From NCBI GenBank assembly GCA_031763025.1, contig JASSKH010000006.1, positions 1,771,048 to 1,835,047 of the forward strand: a DNA stretch of 64,000 bases. The letters run 5' to 3'. The notes below the pieces were generated by a model. That model saw only the letters and a program-made list of their open reading frames with translations. It ran no database searches and had not been told where the DNA came from. Made by a program: the position numbers and the translations under genes. The DNA is from Macrocystis pyrifera (Eukaryota > Sar > Phaeophyceae > Laminariales > Laminariaceae). Below, piece by piece: positions 32,599 through 43,469 of the stretch; the stretch's first letter is position 1; every line of letters begins with the position of its first letter.

Positions 32599-33169
32599 CT
32601 TTCTACCAGTCGACATCCACATATCTAGCGGTAGACTACACTCATGATATACCAGGTATATACGAGGGTATGAACATACATGTGTGGTCGGAAACTCTAA
32701 TTGGTATTATACCGGCGCTGCTGTGCTGTGGTGCTGGATGTCGTTGAGCAGAGATGAAGGCGTCTAATGTGAACGTCAGCACACCACCACCAACAACAGC
32801 AACTATTAATACGTAGTGCTACTATTATACTATCCTACACAACTACTGCTTGTGGTATATTCATTTCATGGTGATGTTTTAGTACAGCAGTACTATTAAT
32901 AATACCGGTATCAAACAACTGCTGCTGCTGCTGCCACTACATGTGGTCCAACCGCCATAGGCCGAGAGACATGAAGCCCGCTCGTCGCTGCCTACGCACT
33001 GGTATTGAGCGAACGATGCGCAACAGCTATCAATCTGAGAGCGCCCGAACAACCCATACGAGAGCGAGGTGTTTTCGGAGGCGCGGCGCGGCGAGCGAGA
33101 AGCAGTGAAAGTATAGCCACCAGGTACCTTGTATAAAGATGATGATGTCTTCGCATTACTAGAAATAAT

Positions 33170-33830
33170 ATGAATAGTTATACCCTGAAATCTAGCTCGT
33201 GGTATCATACCAAAACTTCACCACCAGCATCCGTACTGCTGTATGTTCGACCTGTACCGCTTCGGTCCGCATGCAGTACAAGCACGCGCGGCAGCGGTAG
33301 CGGCCACCAGCTGGCAAGCAGGAGCAGCAGCAGCCGCAGCAGCAACAACAAACGGGGACCACCACACACACCTATTTACGTAAGCAACGGGGGCAAAAAG
33401 AGCAAATAACCAGCCGAATTGTGACGGCATCTACTATTCATATAATAGCTTCCGAGCACGAAACGAACGCGCACGATTTGGTTGCACCTTGCATCTCACC
33501 TCGAAAGGTCGCGAGGGCTAAACTTGTCACCGAGGACGCGCATACCACCCGGGCCCGGCTACAACCGATCAACGCCGCCACCGGCACGCAACCAGGACAG
33601 CCAGCCACCAGTAGTCTCCAGGCTAGCTGGATGCCCCACGCCGCACGGAATCAGAAAAGACAGAGCTGGATCTCCGCTCGCGCGCCCCACCCAAACGTCC
33701 CGCACGCCCCACCCAAACGTCCCGCCCATCCGAAGCCTTTCGTCTGCTGGCCGCTGAGCAGGCACACACAACACCCCGGTAGGTATCTACTTAAAGGGCA
33801 GAGTACACAGCAGTAGAGAAGGCATGGCAG
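33170..33830. other. GC-rich stretch with overlapping ORFs, unassigned
   Basis: Includes a 131-codon plus-strand ORF (33421-33816) and a minus-strand Ala-rich reading (VVAAAAAAAPACQLVAATAA near 33300-33400). Neither resembles a known family and both strands are open. It may hold an exon of either strand; the evidence is not enough to call one. Confidence 0.25.
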
Positions 33831-34464
33831 TCCAGGGCACCAATGCTTGGGTACTGAAGACAGCGGTGCACCAGAGACTCGGACGTGATCACGCCAGCCC
33901 CTTACGTCCCCCCGCTCCCCTCGCGAGCAAAAAGATTCGTAAGATCGTGGGTCGGGCCCCGGATCTCGGATCTATAGTCTAGGGCGCGCCGTGATTGGTT
34001 GGGTCAACCATGGTTCTTGAGTTGAAGTCGGGCTGGATGTTGTGTTGCGTGTCGCTGGCTGTTATTCGGTCTGGAAATACAGGTATTTCATGACACACAC
34101 ACTTCACATTTCCCCTTGCGCGTAACCATCAATATATCACTATTAAATAATGAAACTATTAATAGAAAAATAGAACAACGCGAGAACAGCCAATACCTAA
34201 TGAAAGACTGCAGGTTTTTTAGGACTGAAATCCGGTCGTGGGGAGCTAGCTGTAGTTCAGATTTAGGTTTCTGGGCCGTGCAGTCCTGCTGTTGAACAAT
34301 AAAAGAGTTCAATCAACAAGCTTTAATTAAATCTATTGGTCATGATGCAAGAGCCTTTTTTCGGAGGGTCATACCGTACAGCCCATAATAGGTATGAAGC
34401 GTCCACGTACAGCAGTAATAGATACCAGGGTATCAGGTTCGATTAACATGGCGGATTGGTACTA

Positions 34465-34750
34465 ATAGGTGGTTCGCGTGCCTATCAAGATCAATTTCGT
34501 GGGTTCGAGTCTCACCGAGTGCATGCTCGTAGGGACTTTTTCTTGCATAAAAAATTATTAGCGGAAAGCGCGAGAGCGTGAGTTAGCTACACTCGGTGAA
34601 AATCGACGAGCAGTGGGAATGCTAAACCTTATGCGCGACAAAAAAGAAAGGCACGTACCGGGGGGGAGAAGGGACGACACCTGTATCCACGGCTTGGTCG
34701 AGAAGATCGCTGGGGGTAAAAGTAATCACATGAAAAAAAAAGTGGCACTA
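34465..34750 (+). mobile_element. SINE-I (tRNA-derived)
   Basis: AGGTGGTTCGCGTGCCTATC, GTGGGTTCGAGTCTCACCGA (B-box), then the body GCATGCTCGTAGGGACTTTT, GCGCGAGAGCGTGAGTTAGC and GGAGAAGGGACGACACCTGT. Confidence 0.88.
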
Positions 34751-35617
34751 AAAATGTCTCGCCCTCACGTCCCCATGGCATAGCTCCATTACAAATAATA
34801 GTATCGCGATGCCACAGAGAGCTGGTTATACCGAACGATATCCTGATGTGCACTCAGCAGTATCAAGCGGGGAGCTATGACAGCGCTATAACCACAGCAC
34901 CTGAGCAGCCGCACCCGCAGAAACGCCATGCTACCACGCAGCTCAGCTCAAAGCTGCACCGCCTGCCCATTCGATCCCAGCACAGACCTGTACGTCTGAC
35001 CCTTGGCCTGAGGCCTACAACACAGGACACTTACGTACCCATAAATCTATACCTGTACCTGTTCTGTACGAATATTATAAACAATGAGAAGCAGGAAACA
35101 TGATCCAGGCGGGATTTCTTACTTTAAGAATGGGTGCGTTCGACACTAACTTCAGTATAGTGACTACTGGTACCGAAATTGTTATTTTCCTACAAGTCTC
35201 AGCCTGCCTGTCTTCTTGCTCGTTTTCTTGATAGGTGTCCTGTACTATTAATACTGCTGTAGGCATGTGACCCTTGGTCTGGCCAGGCCAGTGGTCTATG
35301 GCCTGTGTGGCCCGCTGGGGTCTGTGGCGCGATCTCGTTACATGTCGAGTCATAATAGACCTACTTCCCTCCTGCTCCTCTTATCGATGCGATTGATTAT
35401 ACTCGTAGTCAACGCGACATGCGATCAACTCCAGCCCGTAAGACTCCAAGAAATGGAACAAATGCATCCACGCAAGCCCACCCACTCGCTACACCACGCA
35501 AGCCCACCCACTCACTACACTACAGGACATGAAAACTACTGCTATTATAATAGCTACCGACGCTGCTCTGCATCCAGTCGCTGCCACGTGTCACCATCGC
35601 TATTGATCGTTAAATAA

Positions 35618-36180
35618 GTGTGTGTTTTTCTTCACTTTAAAAACCGTTCGTTCTACCCGTCGACACCCAGCACAACCAGTGTCCGTGCCGATTCTTCAAC
35701 CTCAAAAGAGATACCAGGTACAATTTTTTTTTTTTTCCATCGTACCAGGTATTAATAGGAGGTTTCTCCATCAGCGATCTTCTGGCAAAGCCTTGGGTCA
35801 CAGGTGTCATCCCTTTCCCCCCCGGGTACGACGTGCCTTCATTTTTATCGCGCCTTCCCACTGCTCATCGATTCGCATCGTAACTCACGCCCTCGCGCTT
35901 TCCGCTAATCAATTTTCAAGTAACAAAAACTCCTCACGAGTATGCACTTTGTGAGACTCGAACCCACGGAATTGATCTTACAGTAGTGGGCACGCGGACC
36001 ACCTACCAAGCCACCGGAGACGCGGGTTCTGTGGTCACAAAATTACGCCACAGTTAGTAGTGGAGATACCGCACATTGTTATAGAGTAAAAAAAGCACAA
36101 AGTAGACATACATAGTTCAATGCGATGTCATCATACTGGACGACAGGCACGACACACAACATTTTATGAAAGAGAGAAAA
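35618..36180 (+). mobile_element. family C half-unit split by a SINE-I
   Basis: Left part 35618-35714 (AACCGTTCGTTCTACCCGTC to AAAGAGATAC). Right part 36017-36180 (GGTTCTGTGGTCACAAAATT to ATGAAAGAGAGAAAACC). Joined, they follow the family C order, so the SINE arrived later. Confidence 0.88.
35715..36016 (-). mobile_element. SINE-I inserted in family C
   Basis: Minus-strand copy with head GGTGGCTTGGTAGGTGGTCC, B-box GTGGGTTCGAGTCTCAC (slightly decayed) and a T run at the low-coordinate end matching an A tail. Flanks are GAGATAC (35708-35714) and GAGACGC (36017-36023), which fit a short, slightly diverged target duplication of the family C word GAGATAC. Confidence 0.85.
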
Positions 36181-36335
36181 CCAGAGGAACAAGAGAAGAA
36201 GAAAAAAAAAAATGTTGCGAGAGGTCGCTCGGTTGCGGCTAGTTGTTCCGGGACCTACTGGCGACCCCGGGACGCCGGCGACCGGAGACAGCAGATCGTG
36301 GCTGGTAGGGGTGCTCGGGATGCGCGCGAGCGTGG

Positions 36336-36673
36336 GTTAGTCCCCGGTGGCTTGGTAGGTGGTCCGCGAGCCTATCAAGATCAATTTCGTGAGTTCGAGT
36401 CTCACCGAGTGCATGCTCGTAGGGACTTTTTCTTGCATAAAATTGATTAGCGAAAAGCGCGAGAGCGTGAGTTAGCTGTACACTCGACGAAAATCGACGA
36501 GCAGTGGGAATGCTGAACCCTATGCGCGATAAAAACTAAAGGCACGTACCGGGGGGAAGAAGGGACGACACCTGTGACCACGGCTTGTCCAGAAGATCGT
36601 CGAGGGTAAAACCTCCTACGAGTGGGCTGGAAAGTAAAAGCGATAAAAAATAAACAAATAAATAAATAAAAAT
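36336..36673 (+). mobile_element. SINE-I (tRNA-derived), near full length
   Basis: TCCCCGGTGGCTTGGTAGGT head, GTGAGTTCGAGTCTCACCGA B-box, full body and the tail AATAAACAAATAAATAAATA. A GC-rich 100-bp stretch with no match lies directly upstream. Confidence 0.88.
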
Positions 36674-36675
36674 AT

Positions 36676-36916
36676 CTAGTGTTGGGTATCGATATCGCAT
36701 ATCGACATCGGAATCGATTCCGATACGATCAACTCTCACAGACAAAAAAAACTCATGGATACGACTTCGACATTTGATACATCGAAGCGTTCGTTTAGTA
36801 TCCGCATGAAAAACACGGAGATGGCAGGAGATGGAGAGTAAAACACGTTCGATACGATACATCGCAAAATCCGATATTTCGATTTATCGAACTTTCGATA
36901 CGATATCCAACGCTAG
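36676..36916. mobile_element. short TIR element with GTTGGGTATCGATA ends
   Basis: Left end CTAGTGTTGGGTATCGATAT, right end CGATACGATATCCAACGCTAG, with internal mirrored ATCGAT/CGATA words. About 240 bp, single copy here. AGTGTTGGG starts occur in hAT-like elements, but no 8-bp target duplication is visible. It abuts the tail of the preceding SINE. Confidence 0.75.
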
Positions 36917-37630
36917 TGGGTTCGGCGCAGACGTCGACCCCTCCTAACCCGGGTGGCAACAGAAGCAAGACTAGGTCGTAGCATCCAGGCTGCCAGCCGC
37001 CAAGTATTCCTTCCATTCTCCCTTCCATCATATACGAGGTATCGGCTAAACCCAGGCCCCCGAGATGAGAAAAAATGCAACTCTGTTTGAACCTAAATGG
37101 GCTGCCAATGACTGTTAAAACTTCATAGAAAAAACAAGTCATTCATTTTAATACCAGATGTTTTTTAAGGTCGTACGAAGTATGGCCCAATACAAGTTTG
37201 AATTTCTAGATTTCCAACCCCGATTCCGATTTTCAACAGTCCCGCGGCTCATGCCTCAAGACTCCTCCTCAAGACACACAACCACAGGTGACGTGCAAGT
37301 ACGCCAGGAGACCAGTATTTTCGGGTGCGGCAAGGCCCCTTTTTTGGACGCGAGATACGAGGGAATGCGAGCTCTAATTTTGACTTCGCCAAAAAAACAA
37401 AATGCGGACCCCCTTTGAAGTTGCCTGAAGCGTCGGCCGTCCGCCGCCACCGTCCCAAAACGAGAAGAACGAAAAGAGAGGGCCCGCGATTTTTTGTTCG
37501 ACCACCAACGCACACAACTTGACGAAGACATACACGCATGTACACCTTCTTAGCGACAGCTTACCCACCTTATCCTAGTTTCGAGGTGCAGGCATGGGCC
37601 CACCAGCAAGAAACAACATAATATGAGCAA
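36917..37630. other. no gene recognised
   Basis: Unique-looking sequence with short ORFs on both strands. Confidence 0.4.
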
Positions 37631-37634
37631 AAGC

Positions 37635-37800
37635 ACCTTACAGTCAGCGACGTGACACCCTCCTCTTAACAACCTTGAGGATAGGCGAATAGATAGGATT
37701 TAGTGAAGCACTCACGGCTGAGCACGATTTATCAATCTGATGGCCTTACAGTCAGTAGCGTAGTGCCCCCCAAATAAATGGGCCTTATGTTCTTATTGTT
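37635..37800. repeat. dispersed repeat L, copy 1
   Basis: ACAACCTTGAGGATAGG, TAGGATTTAGTGAAGC, GCTGAGCACGATTTAT and GGGCCTTATGTTCTTATTG recur in the same order at 52345-52475; a piece is also at 41765-41815. Confidence 0.65.
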
Positions 37801-38055
37801 CGTAGGTTGTTTTTTGTTTCGTGGAACTACAGCAGTACCGTGCCCTATAATCAAGATAACACACCCTGTGGGACGAATTTCAGACCCGGTTTCTTCCGAA
37901 ACATGGGACACACACACCGAAAATGGCGGCTCTGGAAAAAAATCGTCGAGAAGGCTGCAAAGACACATCGCTCGGCGTATACGCCCTCTTTGTCGAGAAA
38001 CCCAGCTTTGGATATCGTCCAAGGGGGTGGGTGTGTTAGATTGCGTGTTCTACGG

Positions 38056-38246
38056 CGGTAGTGGGCCCTCAGTGGGCCCTCCATAGTGCCGGTATGCCGC
38101 CAGCCAACAATATCAGCACTCTAGCGGCAGCCGGCAATACCCGCATACTGCCACACTGCCTAATTCCATATGCGCCAAGCGGTTTGACAGGCACTGCTGT
38201 AGCGGGCAGCCGACACTACTCAACCGGCACTAAAGAGGGACCACTG
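38056..38246. mobile_element. family D TIR element
   Basis: CGGTAGTGGGCCCTCAG..CATAGTGCCGGTATGCCGCC to CAACCGGCACTAAAGAGGGA. Confidence 0.78.
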
Positions 38247-38484
38247 CTGCTGTCTACTGCCGTCTGGGGGCGGTCAGTCAGTCAAGTTGCGGTCTCCTAT
38301 TAATAGCATATTTGGTGGGTGATGGGTGGCGGTGGCGTGCGGCGTGGACCACCCCTGGGCACCTTTGACCGCCGCAGCTCTAGTGGGCAAAGCCCGGCGC
38401 GATGTGCTCGAGAGTGGCTACGCGCAGCCGTACAGGCGTACAGATAGACTGGTTTGCTGGCGTGTGCATGCTGTGTATATCGCA

Positions 38485-38760
38485 TCCAGTGTGTGTGTTC
38501 TTCCCAACAAGCCGTTCTCTCAACACACTCTGTTGTACTGGTCGACATCCAGCACACCCACCCAGTACGTGGGCATGGCGTTGCATTTCCAAATTTCCTT
38601 GCTGCCTGTACGATGTATTATTTATCTCGTTTTGTGACCGCAGAGCTTGTATCTCTTTGGGATGAAAGCATCAGCACAGATATTTGGGTGTGCTGGATAT
38701 CGACGGGGTAGAAATAACGGCATAATACTACGTGTATTGTGAAGAACACGCGCATCGTCT
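38485..38760. mobile_element. family C, plus half then minus half (decayed)
   Basis: GTGTGTGTTCTTCCCAACAA..GTCGACATCCAGCACACCCA forward, then GCTTGTATCTCTTTGGGATG..GTGTGCTGGATATCGACGGG in reverse. Confidence 0.7.
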
Positions 38761-38894
38761 TCGCGACTACACACTGCAAAAATATTTGTGGAAGCCGTGT
38801 TAACAGTAGGGGATACACTCTGTACCTGGTACTATTTGGGGACAAATTACTTGCAACTAATGTAGAATAGTTTTTGCAGCAGTAGAAGGGCTAT

Positions 38895-38993
38895 AACCCT
38901 TTTAGAAATGCACAAATAGTCCCGTTTTGGGGACGAGCCACTCAAATTCTAAAGCAGTTTGTCCCTGAAACGGGACTGCAGTCCGAAAGGGGG
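38895..38993. mobile_element. family B element
   Basis: AACCCTTTTAGAAATGCACA to ACGGGACTGCAGTCCGAAAG. Confidence 0.82.
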
Positions 38994-38999
38994 CAAAAC

Positions 39000-40045
39000 A
39001 TTCAAGAGATCCGTTGACGACAAGACCTGTCAGGGGTAAATCACTTGAATTTAGTTTGATCGTTTTCGCACGTATATACAAATACCAGGAAAAGAAAAAG
39101 AGGTGTAACCGAGGCCGGGAGCAGCGGGGGCGAATCATTTTCCTGTACTACTCTTGTGTAATACCAGTATACAGGGAGTGAGGGCAGGGGGCACAGGCAG
39201 GGGCAGGGGGCAAAAGGGTACTCCACCGCCGTGGACAAAAGTCACCGAGGTTTCACCCGCGTGAGTGGGTTGTGATAACTCAGAATTTGGAACAGAAGAA
39301 AAGCAAAAGGGGGAAGGGGCAAAAAAAATCTGAAACCTTGCACCTGATTGGTAGATACATGGAACGTCGCCGTTCACAAGCAGTAGCAGCAGTAGCAAGG
39401 TAGCCGCAGATTTATGATGGGAGATGGAAGTACTCTCTCAACATGCCCTCCCTCCCGACAAGCCAGCAGCTGGAGGGGCCTCTCGCACCCATTCAGAGCT
39501 TTCTTGTCATAACGATCGCCTTCACGAATCGGACGAAGCTTCATCGCCGAAAAAAAAGCTGCTTGCCACTTCTGAGCTCCATCCCCTTCTTGGGAGCTAA
39601 GAGCGACCCGCCTACGGGTGTGCCTGTTCGTCTCGGAGTCACGCCCCTCCCTGCGTCCTCTCCCGCATAGTAATCGAGCCATTTGTCTTTCGCTTGCTAC
39701 CGTTAATATCAAAAGACATGATGCACAACTACTGCTGTATTGAAGGACACGTGACGCTTTCAACCTATGACGACCTGTCGATAGATTCGAGATTCGAGAT
39801 TCGGATGTCTTGGTTCTTGTCTTGGTGGGGCGGGGCTTCAGTGGTTGTGGCCAATCAAAAACGATTCCGGTTTCGGAACGTGGACGGTTGTTTGGTCTTA
39901 AACAAGGGGGGTTCTACAACTTGGTCTTATTTACAGCGTACCTAACTCTACAACTCTGCGAGTAGACTCGTATTGAGCAAGTCTCAAGTTTCAAGTACGT
40001 AATAATTGCTGCATTCTTGGAACCACTGCAACTAAAACTACTGCT
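39000..40045. other. no gene recognised
   Basis: Contains short open frames on both strands (for example 39443-39670 plus and 39374-39763 minus) without resemblance to known proteins. Confidence 0.4.
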
Positions 40046-40050
40046 GTGCT

Positions 40051-40139
40051 CTTTTAAAACCGCAGTACCAACCCCTCAAATTTTAACTACAGAGTAGTGT
40101 ACCTTGTCCCCAAAACGGATCTGCGGTTCTAAAAGGGTT
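40051..40139. mobile_element. family B element
   Basis: CTTTTAAAACCGCAGTACCA to AACGGATCTGCGGTTCTAAA. Confidence 0.75.
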
Positions 40140-40862
40140 CAAGTTTCTATATATACGCTTGGCTTAGTTGTGCACGGAATGGGGGGGTTCGTGTTCTTTC
40201 CTTCAATTTCTTGTGCGCTGTGCCATGTATACTTTTTGTCGGTCGCCTGCAACTGCAGAACTTTTGCACATCTTAAATCATACCCGGTACCTGGGACCTG
40301 GCACATATGTCGTCTCCTTCGGATGAAGAATCAGTCCACACGTGATGGATGTTCATTGGGTAGAAAATTGGGTCACACGTGGAGATGACAAACACGCACA
40401 CAACCAGACGCACACACCACATCCTGCTTTTACAAGGACACTGCTGCGGTTGATATATAGTATCAGGTATACACTCGCATACCGGTATGTACCAAGTACA
40501 TCATACGAAGCACATACGAGTAACTCTGGCAACACTTACGTATGTATGCCTTTTCTTCTCCTCGTGGTATTTTGCACCTTCGAAATGCGAATTCGGTTTC
40601 CGATGACAAACCTGGTAACAGGCGTGCAACCGACTGGACTCGTCTTCAAATTTCGCAAAAAACTTCAACCCCCCCCCCCAAAAAAAAAAAAAAGACAACA
40701 AGTGCGTACCGTATACGAACATCACCCATACGGAGCAAAACCCGAAAACATACAAACGGGGCCAATGGATAAAGGGTACGTCACAAAAACGACATCCTTC
40801 CTGCAACTTGTGCGCGCTCGTGCGCGCAAAAATGATTGCTGACTGCCGTTTCTTTTTTCAAC

Positions 40863-41150
40863 AGTTGTTGTGCGTGCAGCTGCAACAGCAGCAGTACTGG
40901 GAAAGACACGCATTGCGTCTACATTGCGTTGGCGAGCCCCAGCGAACCCCAAGGAACAGAAGCGACACGAGTCAGCTACGGGTGGCATCATTGTGGTGAC
41001 GTCGCTTCGGAAAAATCATTCTGGCAAGGGCAAACAGCTATCCACGCAAGACACGAGGAACCATGCAGCCGAGCACGCAAAGACGATCACAAAGGGTTGG
41101 GGCATTGAAGCAACTAGAGGGTGCGAGACGGTGCGAGACGGGGGGAGTAA
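40863..41150 (+). CDS. possible internal exon, unassigned
   Basis: A good acceptor (CCGTTTCTTTTTTCAACAG) precedes an open frame reading VVVRAAATAAVLGKTRIAST, ATGGIIVVTSLRKNHSGKGK and TITKGWGIEATRGCETV, ending near a donor-like GGGA|GTAAGG at about 41147. A second frame is also open over most of the stretch. It lies inside intron 2 of the minus-strand gene. No family was recognised. Confidence 0.3.
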
Positions 41151-41597
41151 GGTACACAAAAACATACATCCCGGAGGTCGAGCATCGGAATTCGCACGTG
41201 TTGACGCCCGTAGCTGAGGCGACAAGGTGTTCTTCCCTAGATTAAGTTGACTTGCACGCGAGAACTGCTGTGAGTGGGAGCAGTGGACGAAGCTCCGGCT
41301 AGGAACGGGGCTTGGTCAACGGGGCGCCTGCTCTCACGAGCAGAAAACACGGGGTGGGGCGACGCTGCCGCCTCTGGTACGTGGCGAATCGCTTAGCCCT
41401 TGGTTTCAAGCCGCCATTTCCTAGCTTCGCTTGACTCGGCTTCGTCAGCCAGAAAGTCACCGGGTCTGTGGGCAATGACGGCGGTACGTATGAAAGGTGA
41501 TATTCGTAGCCGATAGAAGTTGGCAAACAGCCAGCACGGTGCGCAAAGAACAGCACGCAGAACGCACGATACAGCAGTGGTATCAATAAGCATCCAG

Positions 41598-41690
41598 CCC
41601 CTCTAGACCTGCAGTTCAGTTCTGGGGACAAACCACTCAAATTCCAAGTGATTTTTCCCAAAAACGAGACTGCAGTCCTAAAAGGATTTA
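41598..41690. mobile_element. family B element
   Basis: CCCCTCTAGACCTGCAGTTC to ACGAGACTGCAGTCCTAAAA. Confidence 0.82.
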
Positions 41691-42029
41691 GAATCTCTTA
41701 CACCCGGTACATCTTGGCTGGCGGCTTAAAGTGAACCTAACGTTGAGCATCTAGGCTAAATACCTGGTAGGATTTAGAGAGCGTTCCTCGCCGAGCACAA
41801 ATGCTTATTGATGGCTGGATATTCGTTCAAAACACCCACCCACCGTTCGTGGGGTTTCAGGGACAGCGCGACAGCAGCAGCAGCGGCGTCAACGGGGCTG
41901 ACGATGAGATTTATGGTTGATGATTTCAACATCTCAACAGCCCATGCTTTCGTTTCCGTTCGTGCTTTCTTCATTTTTCCTCTCTAGTTTTTGTTTTGCT
42001 CGTCACCTCTTTCTCTTTTTCTTGTGCAT

Positions 42030-42425
42030 TATTTTTAGGTTCGCTGTCATGTCTTATGTACGTTGTGCTTTGCGCATCCAGTACAATGGCATGGCATCGC
42101 ACGGTCAAGTATCCTTACGTGTCATATTTACTTGTCATGTACTACTGTACGAGTATGAAGAAATAAAAACAGAAAAAAAGAAGCTGCGAGATCGGAAAAA
42201 ATTACGTTCAATTCGTATTTGGACGCGTGGTGTTGATAATTCGATCGCGCGTTCTGCGGGATGTGTAGGTTTTCGCGTATTATCTCTGTCCTGTGTCTCG
42301 AAGTTTGCGATCAAAACTTGTACACACCCGTTCTGTTGTATCTCACTAGGACTAATAATACGAATCAGCACGAATACTGGATGTGCTGGATAATCCTGGA
42401 GTGTGTGTGTTCTCCACATGGCATG
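42030..42425 (-). mobile_element. family C pieces
   Basis: 42035-42100 (TGTCATGTCTTATGTACGTTG..GCATCCAGTACAATGGCATGG) and 42330-42425 (TTGTATCTCACTAGGACTAA..AATCAGCACGAATACTGGAT..GTGTGTGTGTTCTCCAC), with foreign sequence between. Confidence 0.65.
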
Positions 42426-42461
42426 GGTGTATGTTCTTCGAAGTACCGGAAATGCTACCAA

Positions 42462-42558
42462 AACCCTTTCGTCAATGGTACCGCAGTCCCGTTTGGGGAC
42501 AAACTACTTGGAATTAATGTGGATCGTCCCCAAAACGGGACCGCGGTTCTAAAAGGGT
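42462..42558. mobile_element. family B element
   Basis: AACCCTTTCGTCAATGGTAC to ACGGGACCGCGGTTCTAAAA. Confidence 0.82.
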
Positions 42559-43244
42559 CAACAGGTAGTTCCTAATTTGGCCATGGGAACCCCTTTCGAA
42601 ATTGCTTGCAAGGGTCCGTCCCGCAAGTGTGTCTGGCAGCCGGTGTGTACACGAGGGCCGGGTGTACAAAGATGTTTACCTACGCACTCGTATGACATAC
42701 TCGTACCTGGTAAAAAAACCGCATGCAGCGCGATGATAATGGAGTGTTTGCGATTTATTTATTTTTTACTTTTACTTCTCTAAAAATTCTCCCGAGGTAA
42801 ATTTTTGAGGTAAATTTCTGAAAAAAACGGCCGGAAAAGACTTCAGCGAAGTAAGGATTTCAGCGAAAGTTACGGTAACTTTTGGCTCTCTGTTTCATTG
42901 GCCTACACGCACCGAGCATTATCCCGACGCAGAACGCAACTAAAATCTCGAAGGATAAAAACACCGAGCGTCTTCCATGCCACCATGCTGCTTGCCGTAC
43001 GCATCACGACAACCGCTGGGAGCACAGAGGCTCGAGAGGTGTAGCTTGAGTATAGCGCGCACGAGCGGCGTTGGATCGTGCCAGCGGGTCGCCGCCGCTG
43101 CTACGGTACACGCTTTCGCCCGCTTGGTGACGACGTGGAGGATGCGTCGTCCCAAAAAAGGACTCGTATTCACACTCGTACTCGTACTCGTGCTCGTAGA
43201 GAGCGCGACAGCATGACAGCTCGTGTATCATTTCGATTTCACCA

Positions 43245-43357
43245 TACTACGGCTGCAGCAGCAGCAGCGGCGGCGGCAGCAGCGGCAGCGGCGGCGGCGG
43301 CGGCGGCGGCGGCGGAGGAGCGGAGCGCGCCGGCGCTGTGGCGTGCGTAGGCCGAGC

Positions 43358-43390
<33 letters not shown>

Positions 43391-43465
43391 GCAGCAACAA
43401 CAATCCAAAAATGGAAGCTGGTTGGTGCTGGTGCTTGCTGGTGCTGGTGCTGGTGCTGACGCTGT
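43245..43465 (+). repeat. CAG/CGG/CTG triplet tract with inverted halves
   Basis: GCAGCAGCAGCAGCGGCGGC and (CGG)n, then CAGCACCAGCAGCACCAGCA, then after an 18-bp unique stretch GGTGCTGGTGCTTGCTGGTG. The CAGCAC and GTGCTG runs can pair as a hairpin. Confidence 0.85.
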
Positions 43466-43469
43466 TTAT

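Noticed and set aside
36336-36420. tRNA gene
   Set aside because: The tRNA-like part has no complete cloverleaf or acceptor stem and always continues into the same body; it is a SINE head.
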